A stretch of 64,000 bases of DNA, from positions 159,070 through 223,069 of the forward strand of contig JBHYDC010000003.1 of NCBI GenBank assembly GCA_051861205.1, given 5' to 3'. The stretch comes from JBHYDC01 sp051861205. Lineage in GTDB: Bacteria; Pseudomonadota; Alphaproteobacteria; Rhizobiales; Pleomorphomonadaceae. Made by a program: the position numbers and the translations under genes. Below the pieces are notes generated by a model that saw only the letters and a list, made by a program, of their open reading frames with translations, had not been told where the DNA came from and did not search any database. Positions 22,125 to 30,765 of the stretch are shown in pieces (position 1 is the first letter of the stretch; every line of letters begins with the position of its first letter).

Positions 22125-22874
22125 TCAGGCGGGCAGAGAGGTGTTCTCCAGCGTACCGCTAGCGCCATCGGCAATGCCGAGCTCAACGGCGCAGAGTGCT
22201 GCTTGCGTCCGGTTCGAGGCCCCCAGTTTGCGCATGATCTGGCGAACATGCACCTTCACCGTAGACTCGCACATCCTCAATTCGCGGGCGATATGCTTGT
22301 TGGACTGCCCCAGGCGCAAGAGATGCAGCACCTCGCTCTGCCGCAGCGTCAGCGGTGAACCATTGCTGGACGCGCTTCGACCGGCGTCATAGGCGATCGG
22401 AGCGCTCCAAGCCGGTTCGGCCTGCGTTTCAGCTGCGTGAAGCAAGGCCCCCGGGGGAAAGAAGTAACCGCCGCCGAGGATGAATTCGAGCGCCCGGAAC
22501 ACGATCTCCGGGTCGTTTCGTGTCGTCACAAAGCCGCGCGCGCCCGCCTTCAGCGTAGCAACGACGTGCGCTGTCTCGTCACGATCGGAAAGCACGACGA
22601 GCGGGCAGGCTGGGAAAGCCTTTCTGAAATCCTCAACCAAGGCGATAACGGGCACCGAATCGGCCGGTAGCCCGCCGATGCTGAGAAAGATCAGGCGCAC
22701 ATCGGGCGCACCCGCATCGATTGCATCGAGACTGGCCGGATAGTCTTCCAACACATATCCCTTGTCCCGCGCCCAGTCTTCCATGAGACGCGCCAAACAG
22801 GCACGTCGAAGGACGAGGTCGTCAACCAGTAGGATTTTGAAGTCTTCCTGTGAGACTGCCCCACCTGCTGTCAT
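22125..22874 (-). CDS. LuxR-type response regulator with degenerate receiver (second)
   Basis: A 249-residue paralogue of the gene at 21039. The receiver-like part starts KILLVDDLVLRRACLARL, with both N-terminal acidic residues. However, the strand 3 aspartate is Ser (FLSIGGLP) and the strand 5 lysine is Thr (GARGFVTTRND). LVVLSDRDETAHVVATLKAG matches the first copy. The LuxR helix-turn-helix is intact (LTLRQSEVLHLLRLGQSNKH, then IARELRMCESTVKVHVRQIM). The two genes are on the same strand, separated by 255 bases with a terminator between, so they are transcribed separately. No partner kinase gene is seen. Confidence 0.85.
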   Translation of the reverse strand: MTAGGAVSQEDFKILLVDDLVLRRACLARLMEDWARDKGYVLEDYPASLDAIDAGAPDVRLIFLSIGGLPADSVPVIALVEDFRKAFPACPLVVLSDRDETAHVVATLKAGARGFVTTRNDPEIVFRALEFILGGGYFFPPGALLHAAETQAEPAWSAPIAYDAGRSASSNGSPLTLRQSEVLHLLRLGQSNKHIARELRMCESTVKVHVRQIMRKLGASNRTQAALCAVELGIADGASGTLENTSLPA

Positions 22875-23800
22875 GGTACTACTCCGTCAACATGAGTGAG
22901 CGCATCGGCATTGCCGGCCGGGCGAGAACCCAGTCAACAAGCCGAACCGCGCATACGGTCGATTGAGAGCCTCTTGTCGGGCTCCTTGGCTTGGTGGCTC
23001 GCCGGAGGGAAACGGCGGCCGTGGAAATCGGATTGGCGGGCAGACGCGATACGACCGGTAGAACCCGATCGATCCAAACGCCTACCCGTCGCTGCCAACC
23101 CGCGACGGCGAACTGGGGCCCAGGGCCCCTGGTTCGCACGGTGGCAAGCCCTTGCTCTTGATGGATGAGATCACCCCCAGCAACCTCTTTGCGAATCTCT
23201 AAAAGCGCCACTCCGGCGACCCTCCCCCCAACTTGCCCCAAGCGATCCAGGTCCTTCGTGCAGTTCGCATCCCCAAACGCGGCCCACTTGAAAATCGAAC
23301 GACCGGCTGCCCTACTCTTTAGCAACAGGCCCATCATCCAGTTGAAGTCAGACGTCACGTACTCAAGATAGTCAGCTTAGATACGAAAACAGTACATAAC
23401 ATAAATCTTGCAATTAAACCCGTCAACGACAGTTATCAGCACGAATTCATGACATGGGTGTAGTTACTTTATGCAGGTCTATCCATCCAATTCGCAATAC
23501 AACCGATCATTGTTGCCTCGACGTGCTGTATGGCTAAGTACCAAAGATGCCCAACCGTTCCGACGTAGGTGTTAAACCGGACCTCGATTCTACCCTGATC
23601 AAAACTATTCGTAATGAGTAGCATTTAGGGGATGATCGGCGCAGACCTTGACCGGATGCAAGATCAGGAGCATGGGACTCTTACGGATGCTGTTCTGCGA
23701 AGAGCGCGCCGAGCAGAATCTCCGACCATTTACAACCTGCCGATGCCCCGTCTCGGTCTAGGGACCGTGATTCCCCCTCCCAGAAGTTTCGGTCCGACCT
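22875..23800. other. Long intergenic stretch, no convincing gene
   Basis: The first half (to about 23360) is GC-rich and open on both strands (159 codons minus, 90 codons plus), but neither frame shows a recognisable domain, so it may be a remnant or plain leader. The second half (23380-23640) is more AT-rich, as expected for promoter sequence of the divergent regulator and transporter genes. I see no strong repeats. Confidence 0.4.
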
Positions 23801-25084
23801 ATGACGACACCTCCGACCGGCGCTGGCAGCCCGGCGCCCGCCGTTAGCGAAACCCTTGTCGACATCGAAATCGAAAGCGTACCGGCCCCTGGTCCAACAC
23901 CGGTTGGGGGGCCGGGCGGACGCATCCTGCTCGGGGTCAGCCTCGTGCTTGTCGCATTCAATTTGCGCCCGGTGTTCGCAAGCTTGTCGGCGGTGCTGCC
24001 GGACGCGGCACGGGATCTGGCGCTGTCGCCGGCATTCGTCAGTCTTATCACAACGTTGCCGGTGCTCTGCCTCGGACTATTCGCGCCCGCCGCACCCGGC
24101 CTTGCGCGGCGCTTTGGGGCAGAGCGCACCATTTTGCTGTTGCTCGTGCTGCTCGCGGCTGGAACCGCGCTTCGAGGATTGCCTGCCGGCATCGCGATGA
24201 TGCTCGGATCGGTGATCGCGGGGGCCTGCATCGCGGTCGGCAATGTGCTGCTCCCCGGCCTCGTGAAGCGCGACTTCCCGGACAAGGCGGCGCTGATGAC
24301 GGGCTTCTACACCATGGCGCTATGCGGGGGCGCCGCGTCGGCCGCAGGCTTCACGGTTCCAATCGAAAAGGCGCTCGGATCGTGGAATCTGGCACTGGCG
24401 GTCTGGGCTATTCCGGCGGCTATGGTTGCCATTCTCTTCGTCTTTCAGATCCAACCGGCCACAGCTCACCGGATCGCCCGGCCGGCTGTAAAGGGGCTCT
24501 GGCGCGATCCGCTGGCGTGGCAAGTGACACTGTTCATGGGCTTTCAGTCATCGCTCGCCTATTGCGTGTTCGGATGGCTGGCCCCGATCCTGCGGTCTCG
24601 CGGTATGGACGCGGTGGATGCCGGTTTCGTGGTTTCGGTCTCCGTGCTCGTGCAGACAGCCTCTTGCCTGCTCGCGCCGACGATCGCGGCGCGCGGGCGC
24701 GACCAACGACTCTTCAACGTCGCGCTGCTCGCGGCTGCGGTCGTCGGCCTGCTCGGCTGCCTTTATGCGCCGCTGTGGTCGATCTGGGTCTGGGCGGTGA
24801 TCCAGGGCGTCGGCCAGGGTAGCCTGATCGCGGTAGCCATGACGCTGATCGTGCTGCGCTCGCCCGATCCGCATGTGGCAGCGCAGCTTTCCTCGATGGC
24901 GCAGACGGTCGGCTATGCGCTCGCCGCGGTCGGACCGCTGCTCGTTGGCGCGCTCTACGGATGGACCGGGGGCTTCGAGATCACGGGCATACTCTTCGTT
25001 GCGCTCGGCCTAGCAGGCGCGGCTGCGGGGCTCGGGGCCGGGCGGGCGCTACAAATCGTGGTTGATGACAAAGCAGATCGATGA
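23801..25084 (+). CDS. MFS transporter, CynX/NimT-like
   Basis: A 427-residue permease with about 12 hydrophobic helices starting near residue 42 after a Pro-rich cytoplasmic N-terminus. Several features fit the CynX/NimT (cyanate or nitroimidazole) branch: LVAFNLRPVFASLSAVLP in helix 1, ITTLPVLCLGLFAPAAPGLARRFGAER at the helix 2-3 turn (residues split here only by reading), and GNVLLPGLVKRDFPDKAALMTG. The transported compound cannot be inferred. It is a single gene, convergent with the extensin-like gene (12-base gap). Confidence 0.9.
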   Translation: MTTPPTGAGSPAPAVSETLVDIEIESVPAPGPTPVGGPGGRILLGVSLVLVAFNLRPVFASLSAVLPDAARDLALSPAFVSLITTLPVLCLGLFAPAAPGLARRFGAERTILLLLVLLAAGTALRGLPAGIAMMLGSVIAGACIAVGNVLLPGLVKRDFPDKAALMTGFYTMALCGGAASAAGFTVPIEKALGSWNLALAVWAIPAAMVAILFVFQIQPATAHRIARPAVKGLWRDPLAWQVTLFMGFQSSLAYCVFGWLAPILRSRGMDAVDAGFVVSVSVLVQTASCLLAPTIAARGRDQRLFNVALLAAAVVGLLGCLYAPLWSIWVWAVIQGVGQGSLIAVAMTLIVLRSPDPHVAAQLSSMAQTVGYALAAVGPLLVGALYGWTGGFEITGILFVALGLAGAAAGLGAGRALQIVVDDKADR

Positions 25085-25096
25085 TCCGAGGATCGA

Positions 25097-26029
25097 TCAC
25101 TGACAGATCCGCGTGCCGTTTTCGCGCTCGATCAGATCGAGATGCAAATGGCCGGCGTGCGCCACGTCAGCGCCTGGACCCAAGACGGTGGTGAAATAGG
25201 CGCAGGCGCCTCGGCGAATGGCGCGGCGAAAGCCGGTTGTCGCATCGTCCGCGTCCGGTCCTGCCACGACGACCGGCTCACGGCCCTCGAAAGCAAAAGT
25301 TCCGACATCGATCGCATTCCCAGCTGCGTGCTCACTTGGCTTGGCGCCCTCGATTCCGTTGCGGGTTCGGCATTCGTAGCCGGAGACATCGGAGAGCCGG
25401 ACGAGGCGGCTCTTGAAGTGGGCCTGCGCCTCCGGTGCGACCACGTCTTGAGCCCAGCGAGCGAGCGCCTCGGCCGCCTCGCAGTTCATGGTGGCTCTTG
25501 CAAGGGCGAGCCCGTCGCCAAGGCCGCTGATTTCGAGGGGTTGGCTCAGCGTGCACCCCGGCTCGCTCACCGACGGGAGCGCCGTGAAGGAGAGGCCGAG
25601 CCGGGTGATGCGTTCGCGGCACGCCTCGGCGGTTGTCGGAGCCGGCTCCGGTACAAGCTGACCCGACGGGGCAAAAGCGGCGGGCGGCTCGGCTGGCGGG
25701 GCGGATTGGTCGGGTGCAGCCTCAGGAAGCGGCGGGGACTCCGGCGGAGATGGAAGCGGCAAGGGGGCAGGCGTGTCTTCGCCAAGGGATCCTGGTCCGG
25801 GCGATGTCTGGTCGGGCGGAACGTCGGCCTTCGGCTTCGCCGGGGGCAAGGGTGGTGCGGGACCGGGGCGATCGGCACCTGGCGCTTCCTGTTGAACGGG
25901 TGGCGGCGTCACCGGTTTGCTGTGCGGCAAGGGCGGGCGTTCCGCCTTGAGCCCCACGCCGCCGGGCGCGGCCATACCGGGAGCAAGCGCCAGCAGTAGA
26001 AGGGCAATAGCACCACCGATCCGCTTCAT
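25097..26029 (-). CDS. Extensin-like family protein
   Basis: A 310-residue exported protein. A signal peptide (residues 1-23, IGGAIALLLLALAPGMAA) is followed by about 100 residues very rich in proline, alanine and serine, then an extensin-like C-terminal domain. The domain contains MNCEAAEALARW, SRLVRLSDVSGYECRTRNG, SEHAAGNAIDVGTF and a final HAGHLHLDL. The His/Asp pattern matches the DD-carboxypeptidase-like fold of this family, so a cell wall role is likely. The ATG at 26029 has GAAGGAG upstream. It is followed upstream by an L,D-transpeptidase gene on the same strand, in keeping with this role. Confidence 0.9.
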   Translation of the reverse strand: MKRIGGAIALLLLALAPGMAAPGGVGLKAERPPLPHSKPVTPPPVQQEAPGADRPGPAPPLPPAKPKADVPPDQTSPGPGSLGEDTPAPLPLPSPPESPPLPEAAPDQSAPPAEPPAAFAPSGQLVPEPAPTTAEACRERITRLGLSFTALPSVSEPGCTLSQPLEISGLGDGLALARATMNCEAAEALARWAQDVVAPEAQAHFKSRLVRLSDVSGYECRTRNGIEGAKPSEHAAGNAIDVGTFAFEGREPVVVAGPDADDATTGFRRAIRRGACAYFTTVLGPGADVAHAGHLHLDLIERENGTRICQ

Positions 26030-26115
26030 GGCGTCTCCTTCGCCGTCGAACGATTGGTGGTGCCTAAGTCGGCAGGGCGCGTTTGTGTTTCGGTGAAGCG
26101 GTTCTGAGGGCCTCG

Positions 26116-27489
26116 TCAGGGCAGGAAATCCACGGGAATGCCTTTGGAAACGAGGTTGGCGAGTTCGTCGGCATCCCAATTGGTCAGCCGCACGCAGCCG
26201 TGACTGAAGCCTTTGTCGATCTGGTTGGGATTGGGGGTGCCATGGATCCCGTAGGTCGGCTCGCTCAAATCGATCCAGACGGCGCCAACGGGACCGTTCG
26301 GTCCGGGCGGTAAGCGTAACGGTCTATGGTTGTCGCCCTGCTTGAAGTTGACGTACGGCCGGTACCAGTATTCCGGATTGATCGCCACGGCCTCGACCAC
26401 ATGTCGCCCGGTCGGCGAGGGAAGCGCGTCGCTGCCGATGGTCGCGGGATAGGCGACCACGATCCGGTCTTCGCTGTCGTAGCCGATCACCTGTTTCGTC
26501 GTTTTATCGGCGACGATGGAAGTAACCTTGACCCTAGCGGGACCGCCCGGCGCGGCAACGATGATCTCGGCCCCTGCGCTGGAAAAATCGGTATTTGGAT
26601 TGAGCTGGAGCAGGAATTCCGGGTCCATGTGGGTTCGCTCCGCGATCGCCTCGGCGGCGTCGCGGTAGGCAAGACGATCGAGCTTGGCCATTTCCGCGTA
26701 ATTTGCCGGCAGATGGAGCACGAATGGCCCGGCCACGTCTGCTGCGATCAGGGTGTAGGAAACAAGGCCCGGCTCGCCGCTCGCCGCGTCAAGCAAGCGC
26801 CAGACATCCGCGTCGAGAATACCGTCGACCGGCAGTCCGTTCATCGCTTCGAAGGCGGCGACGGCCTTTTGAACGTTGAAGCCGTAGTAACCGTCGATCA
26901 CGCCAGGGGAGAGGTGAGACCGGTCGAGGAGGACCTGGAGCTTCATCACGAGAGGGTTTTGGGAGAGCTTGCCCGGCACGCTCACGCCAAGGTCGGCGTC
27001 CCCGTCGAAGGCGGCGGCGTTGACAGCGGCGATCATTTCATCGGGGGACAGGGTTGGCGGTATCGCGATGCCGGACGGCATCGGTTCGCGGACCGTGGGA
27101 AGTCCCGGTCCGCGCTCTGGCATAGGCTGGGCGCCAGGGCGGCCTGGAGTTTCGGGATAAGCGGGATAGGCATCTTGTGGAAGCGGCTCTAGCGGAGCCC
27201 GGTCGATAGGAGTTTCAGGACCGAGATCATAAGGCCCCTCGTCGGAAGGTGCGTCCAGGAACGGACCCTCATTATAGCGCGGGTCATCATAGGCTGGTTC
27301 GTCGTAAGACGGCTCGCCATAGGGACTTTGGACATAGGAGTCTTGACTAGGCACGCCCCAACCACCGTCTGGCCGCCAATCGTCCCTCTGTGCCCAGGCG
27401 GGAAACGCCGCGAGCGCCGCTCGAGCAAAAAAGGCGAGAGCAAGCACAGGGGATCGCACGTCAGTCTGCTCCGATGACAAGGCACCCAT
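26116..27489 (-). CDS. L,D-transpeptidase with peptidoglycan-binding domain
   Basis: A 457-residue secreted enzyme. It has an N-terminal signal (VLALAFFARAALAAFPAWA), a Pro/Tyr/Asp-rich linker (residues about 35-125), a PG_binding_1 domain (about 175-235, DRSHLSPGVIDGYYGFNVQKAV) and a C-terminal YkuD catalytic domain. The catalytic motif is YGIHGTPNPNQIDKGFSHGC followed by VRLTNWDADELANLV, with the nucleophilic cysteine in SHGCVR. It forms 3-3 crosslinks or anchors proteins to peptidoglycan. ATG 27489 is the first ATG; the open frame extends to a TTG at 27549. Confidence 0.92.
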   Translation of the reverse strand: MGALSSEQTDVRSPVLALAFFARAALAAFPAWAQRDDWRPDGGWGVPSQDSYVQSPYGEPSYDEPAYDDPRYNEGPFLDAPSDEGPYDLGPETPIDRAPLEPLPQDAYPAYPETPGRPGAQPMPERGPGLPTVREPMPSGIAIPPTLSPDEMIAAVNAAAFDGDADLGVSVPGKLSQNPLVMKLQVLLDRSHLSPGVIDGYYGFNVQKAVAAFEAMNGLPVDGILDADVWRLLDAASGEPGLVSYTLIAADVAGPFVLHLPANYAEMAKLDRLAYRDAAEAIAERTHMDPEFLLQLNPNTDFSSAGAEIIVAAPGGPARVKVTSIVADKTTKQVIGYDSEDRIVVAYPATIGSDALPSPTGRHVVEAVAINPEYWYRPYVNFKQGDNHRPLRLPPGPNGPVGAVWIDLSEPTYGIHGTPNPNQIDKGFSHGCVRLTNWDADELANLVSKGIPVDFLP

Positions 27490-27545
27490 GCGAGCTTGCA
27501 CCACCGGAGCTGGGCCGAACCATGGCCGCGCCGCTTGGTTCTGCT

Positions 27546-27857
27546 TCAATCGACGGCGGGATCCTCATCCTCGACGAGCTTTCGCGTGACGCCCCAGCCC
27601 GCGAGGACGGTTTCCATATCCTCCACAACGAAATGACGGGCGCTTTCGGGGTCATAGCCCTCGTTCAAAAGATCCTCATAGTCGGTGAAAACGTGCCTGA
27701 CATAGGCCACAAGCGACAGCCAGGCGGCCTTATCGGGCGTGGCTCGCTTCAAACCCGGACTGTCGAGAGCGTGATCGAGCACGGCGCCAAACTCATGCCG
27801 GGGCATTTTCGGCGCAAGCTTCAACAAGGCTTCTTGAAGACCGTCTCGCCTGTTCAT
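27546..27857 (-). CDS. DUF2293-like protein
   Basis: A 103-residue protein. The core WLSLVAYVRHVFTDYEDLLN, then EGYDPESARHFVVEDMETVLAGW, fits the DUF2293 pattern (RH-x-T-Y-LL-x-G-x-AR). The function of the family is unknown. It is divergent from the DUF6165 gene, with 58 bases between, and lies directly upstream of the L,D-transpeptidase gene. ATG start. Confidence 0.8.
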   Translation of the reverse strand: MNRRDGLQEALLKLAPKMPRHEFGAVLDHALDSPGLKRATPDKAAWLSLVAYVRHVFTDYEDLLNEGYDPESARHFVVEDMETVLAGWGVTRKLVEDEDPAVD

Positions 27858-27915
27858 GTCGTCCGAGTCTTTCTAGTGTCGAGCTTGGATGTGACATCGA
27901 TTCGGGGGCAAGGCC

Positions 27916-28326
27916 ATGACTGCGGATGCTAAGACAATCCAAACGCCGGTCGTGAAGGTGTCCTGGGGCGAGCTGTTCGACAAGATCACGATCCTTCGGA
28001 TCAAGGTCGCGCGTCTCGCCAATCCCGTTGCCGTGAAGAATGCCGGGCATGAGCTGGCGGAACTCGATGCGGTGACGCAGACACTGAAGCCCTTCGGCGA
28101 GGATTTGACGAAGGCGATCGCGGATCTGACGGCCGTCAACGAAACGCTCTGGGTCATCGAAGACGATATTCGCGACTGCGAGCGCGCCAGCAATTTTGGG
28201 CCGCGTTTTGTCGAGCTTGCAAGATCCGTCTATCACCGCAACGACGAGCGGGCGGCCGTGAAGCGGCGGATCAACGATCTCCTAAAGTCTGAAATCATTG
28301 AGGAAAAATCTTACGCCGCTTACTGA
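27916..28326 (+). CDS. DUF6165 family protein
   Basis: A 136-residue protein with VKVSWGELFDKITILRIKVAR near the start and a long helical middle (LTAVNETLWVIEDDIRDCER), ending in FVELARSVYHRNDERAAVKR. This is the pattern of DUF6165, small helical proteins often found near LPS or glycosyltransferase genes in alphaproteobacteria. The function is unknown. ATG start, with GGGGGCAAGGCC upstream. Confidence 0.85.
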   Translation: MTADAKTIQTPVVKVSWGELFDKITILRIKVARLANPVAVKNAGHELAELDAVTQTLKPFGEDLTKAIADLTAVNETLWVIEDDIRDCERASNFGPRFVELARSVYHRNDERAAVKRRINDLLKSEIIEEKSYAAY

Positions 28327-28390
28327 GGCCCGGCGGTGCGAGGTGGCGATCCTTAAGAGGCCGCTTTCAAAGAAAGATTGCTTAACCTTT

Positions 28391-28410
28391 ATAGACAGTC
28401 GGCCAACTAT
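28391..28410. promoter_or_regulatory. Putative TetR operator in front of its own gene
   Basis: ATAGACAGTCGGCCAACTAT, six bases before the regulator's ATG. Read on the other strand (ATAGTTGGCCGACTGTCTAT) it closely matches TAGTTGACCGGCCGACTATA in front of the next gene (29078-29097). TTTATAG/CTATAAA flanks extend the symmetry. Confidence 0.65.
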
Positions 28411-28416
28411 AAAGAC

Positions 28417-29007
28417 ATGACACGTCACACCGACACCAAGCAGACCCTGATTGAAGCCGGCCTCGCGACCTTCCGGGCGAACGGATATGACGCGACCGGC
28501 GTCAAAGAACTGACCGATGCGGCGAAGGTGCCCAAGGGCTCGTTCCATTATCATTTCCCGGATGGCAAGGAGGCCTTCGCGGCCGATGTGGTGGATCGAT
28601 ACCGCACCGATATGCTGACCCATGGCGAACGAGTGCTTGCCTCCGGCGAGGCGCCGCTCGTTCGGATCTGGCGCTACTTCGACGAGGTGATTCCGGTCTA
28701 TGAGGTCACCTTCGGCTGCGCTCAGGGCTGCCTGCTCGGCAACTTCAGCGCGGAAATGGCCGATCGGAGCCCGGCGATCAGGCAATCGGTGAAGACAGCC
28801 TTTGCCGCTTGGCAAGAACAGTTTGCTGCGGTTCTAGCCGAGGCCAAAGCAGCCGGCGCGCTTGGCAGCGCCATCGATCCGCAAGAACTGGCCGGGTTCC
28901 TGATCGATGCCTGGGAGGGCGCGCTGCTGCGTATGAAGGCCGAGCACAGCGTTGCCCCGCTTCGCCGGTTTCAAACCTTCGTTCTTGAGCCCTTTATGCC
29001 GCGCTGA
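28417..29007 (+). CDS. TetR/AcrR family transcriptional regulator
   Basis: A 196-residue repressor. The helix-turn-helix lies at about residues 8-55 (TKQTLIEAGLATFRANGYDA, then TGVKELTDAAKVPKGSFHYH), the most conserved part of the family. The C-terminal ligand domain contains FGCAQGCLLGNFSAEMAD, with two cysteines close together, as in the NemR/AcuR-like branch that senses electrophiles. The ATG at 28417 lies just after the putative operator; the TTG at 28378 is within it and unlikely. It probably represses itself and the SnoaL-like gene at 29118. Confidence 0.92.
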   Translation: MTRHTDTKQTLIEAGLATFRANGYDATGVKELTDAAKVPKGSFHYHFPDGKEAFAADVVDRYRTDMLTHGERVLASGEAPLVRIWRYFDEVIPVYEVTFGCAQGCLLGNFSAEMADRSPAIRQSVKTAFAAWQEQFAAVLAEAKAAGALGSAIDPQELAGFLIDAWEGALLRMKAEHSVAPLRRFQTFVLEPFMPR

Positions 29008-29077
29008 CTGGGTCACCGCGAAAGAGAATTCCGCATCCGGATAAGCATACCGGATCGGATAACGCTGGTCATTTTAC

Positions 29078-29097
29078 TAGTTGACCGGCCGACTATA
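29078..29097. promoter_or_regulatory. Putative TetR operator before the SnoaL-like gene
   Basis: TAGTTGACCGGCCGACTATA, a 20-bp palindrome (core GACCGGCCGAC region). It is close to the inverse of the site at 28391-28410, and lies 20 bases before the TTG start at 29118. Confidence 0.65.
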
Positions 29098-29117
29098 GGA
29101 GAGAAGGGGCGTGGACC

Positions 29118-29750
29118 TTGATAGAGCCTTCAGAGCGCAACCCTGACCGACCGGCTAGCACGGATCCGGGTCAACACATCGACCGCAGGCAACTTCTCAC
29201 CGCCGGCGCCGTCGCGGTCGGCGTCATCGCTTGGGCTGGCTCCCCAGCCATCGCCGGGCAAACCCAAACTCAAGACATCGCAACAGGACAGACAGCCATG
29301 ACCACATTGCAACATTTGATCGACATCGAAGCTATCCGCCAGCTGCGCTACCGCTTCGCCGCCGCGCTCGACAACAAGGACTGGGCGGCGCTCGCCAGTG
29401 TCTTTACCGAAACGGTGGACGCGGATTTCTCGGCCTATGGCGTTCCCAAGGGCAATCTCACCCGCGATGCTCTGACGTCGCTGTTCTCCAAGCCATTCGG
29501 CAAGCCGGAGCTTGCCACCGAACACATCTATTCCAACTTCTTGATCGACGTCACAGGCGATACCGCGACCTCGACTTTCAACTTCGTCGGGCATCACAAG
29601 ATCGCGGGCTTTGCTGGTGGCGAGGAGTTTACGCTACACGCCCAATACACCGACGGTCTCGTCCGCGATCCCGCGTCGAAGTCGTGGCTGATCGCGAAGA
29701 CGACACTGCGGATCTTTTACATGAGCGGAAATCCCGCGATTCTGGCGTAA
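29118..29750 (+). CDS. SnoaL-like (NTF2 fold) protein with a Tat-type signal
   Basis: A 210-residue protein. The N-terminal part carries DRRQLLTAGAVAVGVIAWAG, a twin-arginine signal followed by a hydrophobic stretch and an AIA site. The rest (from about residue 62) is a SnoaL-like/NTF2-like domain: IEAIRQLRYRFAAALDNKDWAAL is the typical beginning, then HIYSNFLIDVTGDTATSTF. The fold includes hydratases, isomerases and dehydratases, and the reaction is not evident. The start is TTG at 29118 with AAGGGG upstream; an internal ATG at 29298 would give a cytoplasmic form. A TetR operator precedes it. Confidence 0.82.
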   Translation: MIEPSERNPDRPASTDPGQHIDRRQLLTAGAVAVGVIAWAGSPAIAGQTQTQDIATGQTAMTTLQHLIDIEAIRQLRYRFAAALDNKDWAALASVFTETVDADFSAYGVPKGNLTRDALTSLFSKPFGKPELATEHIYSNFLIDVTGDTATSTFNFVGHHKIAGFAGGEEFTLHAQYTDGLVRDPASKSWLIAKTTLRIFYMSGNPAILA

Positions 29751-29861
29751 CAGGTCCCCGCAAAGCCGGTTCGGACCTTCGGACCGGCTTTACGGCTTCT
29801 CCGACCGGGCGGCCTCGGCTAGTGTTCTCCATCATCCTGGAGGATGCGCTCGGAGGATCGG

Positions 29862-30629
29862 ATGGCTGGACGTTTGCAAGGCAAGGTCGCACTGGTTTCG
29901 GGCGGTGCGACGGGAATGGGCGGCGCCGCGTCGCGGCTGTTTGCCGAGGAAGGCGCGGCCGTCGGCATCGTCGATCTGAACAGAGAGGCCGGCGAGAGCC
30001 TTGCGGCGGAGCTGGTCGCAGTTGGCCACCGCGCGGTATTTGCGGCTGCCGACGTGTCGAAGGCGGACGCGGTTGCGGGCGCCGTCGATGCCGTTTCGGC
30101 GGCGCTCGGGCCTATCACCGTGCTGTTCAACCACGCCGGTTCCATCGTGGTGAAGCCCTTCCTTGATACGAGCGAAGGCGAGTGGGACAGGCTGTTCGAC
30201 ATCAACGTCAAAAGCATGTTCCTGGTCACGAAAGCCGTGCTGCCGCAGATGATTGCGGCGGGCGGCGGGTCGATCGTGTGCACCTCGTCGATCTCGGCCG
30301 TCGCAGCGACGCCGATGGAGGTTCTCTACGATGCCACCAAGGGCGCCTGCCACATGTTCGCCCGCGCGATCGCGGTGGAGTTCCGGGACAGAAACATCCG
30401 CTGCAACGCGATCTGCCCCGGCTTCGTGCGCACCCCGCATGGCAACCGCGAGGTAGAGCTTTTGACCCGCTACGGCGTCGACGTGTCGGATGCCGCGCTC
30501 GCCGCGCAGCAGGGGCGCATGTGCGATCCCATGGAGGTGGCGCGCGCCGCACTGTTTCTGGCGTCCGACGACGCGAGCTTCGTGAACGGCACGCATCTTT
30601 TCGTCGACAACGGTTTCACGGCGATCTGA
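29862..30629 (+). CDS. Short-chain dehydrogenase/reductase
   Basis: A 255-residue classical SDR. The cofactor motif is GGATGMGG (residues 13-20), NAG is replaced by NHAG, and the active site contains the serine in CTSSIS and YDATK (Tyr-x-x-x-Lys). VDLNRE after strand 2 points to NAD. The order SDR, aldehyde dehydrogenase, aldose epimerase suggests oxidation of a sugar or a sugar-acid. ATG 29862 has GGAGG five bases upstream; ATG 29844 also lies in frame but is directly attached to another GGAGG. Confidence 0.9.
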   Translation: MAGRLQGKVALVSGGATGMGGAASRLFAEEGAAVGIVDLNREAGESLAAELVAVGHRAVFAAADVSKADAVAGAVDAVSAALGPITVLFNHAGSIVVKPFLDTSEGEWDRLFDINVKSMFLVTKAVLPQMIAAGGGSIVCTSSISAVAATPMEVLYDATKGACHMFARAIAVEFRDRNIRCNAICPGFVRTPHGNREVELLTRYGVDVSDAALAAQQGRMCDPMEVARAALFLASDDASFVNGTHLFVDNGFTAI

Positions 30630-30765
30630 AACGCGCGCTTTACACGGCGATCTGGCAGCGCCGCGCGCGAATTCGCGATTGCCCGCAAGCCGCTTCGGTG
30701 CGAAGAAACCTCGCGCTCAGTGATATGCGCCTTGTTTCGATCCGTTCGCCGCAGGAGACCTGCCC

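Noticed and set aside
22879..23358. 159-codon minus-strand frame after the second LuxR-type gene
   Set aside because: No recognisable domain, weak start, and the opposite strand is also open. It looks like chance in GC-rich sequence.
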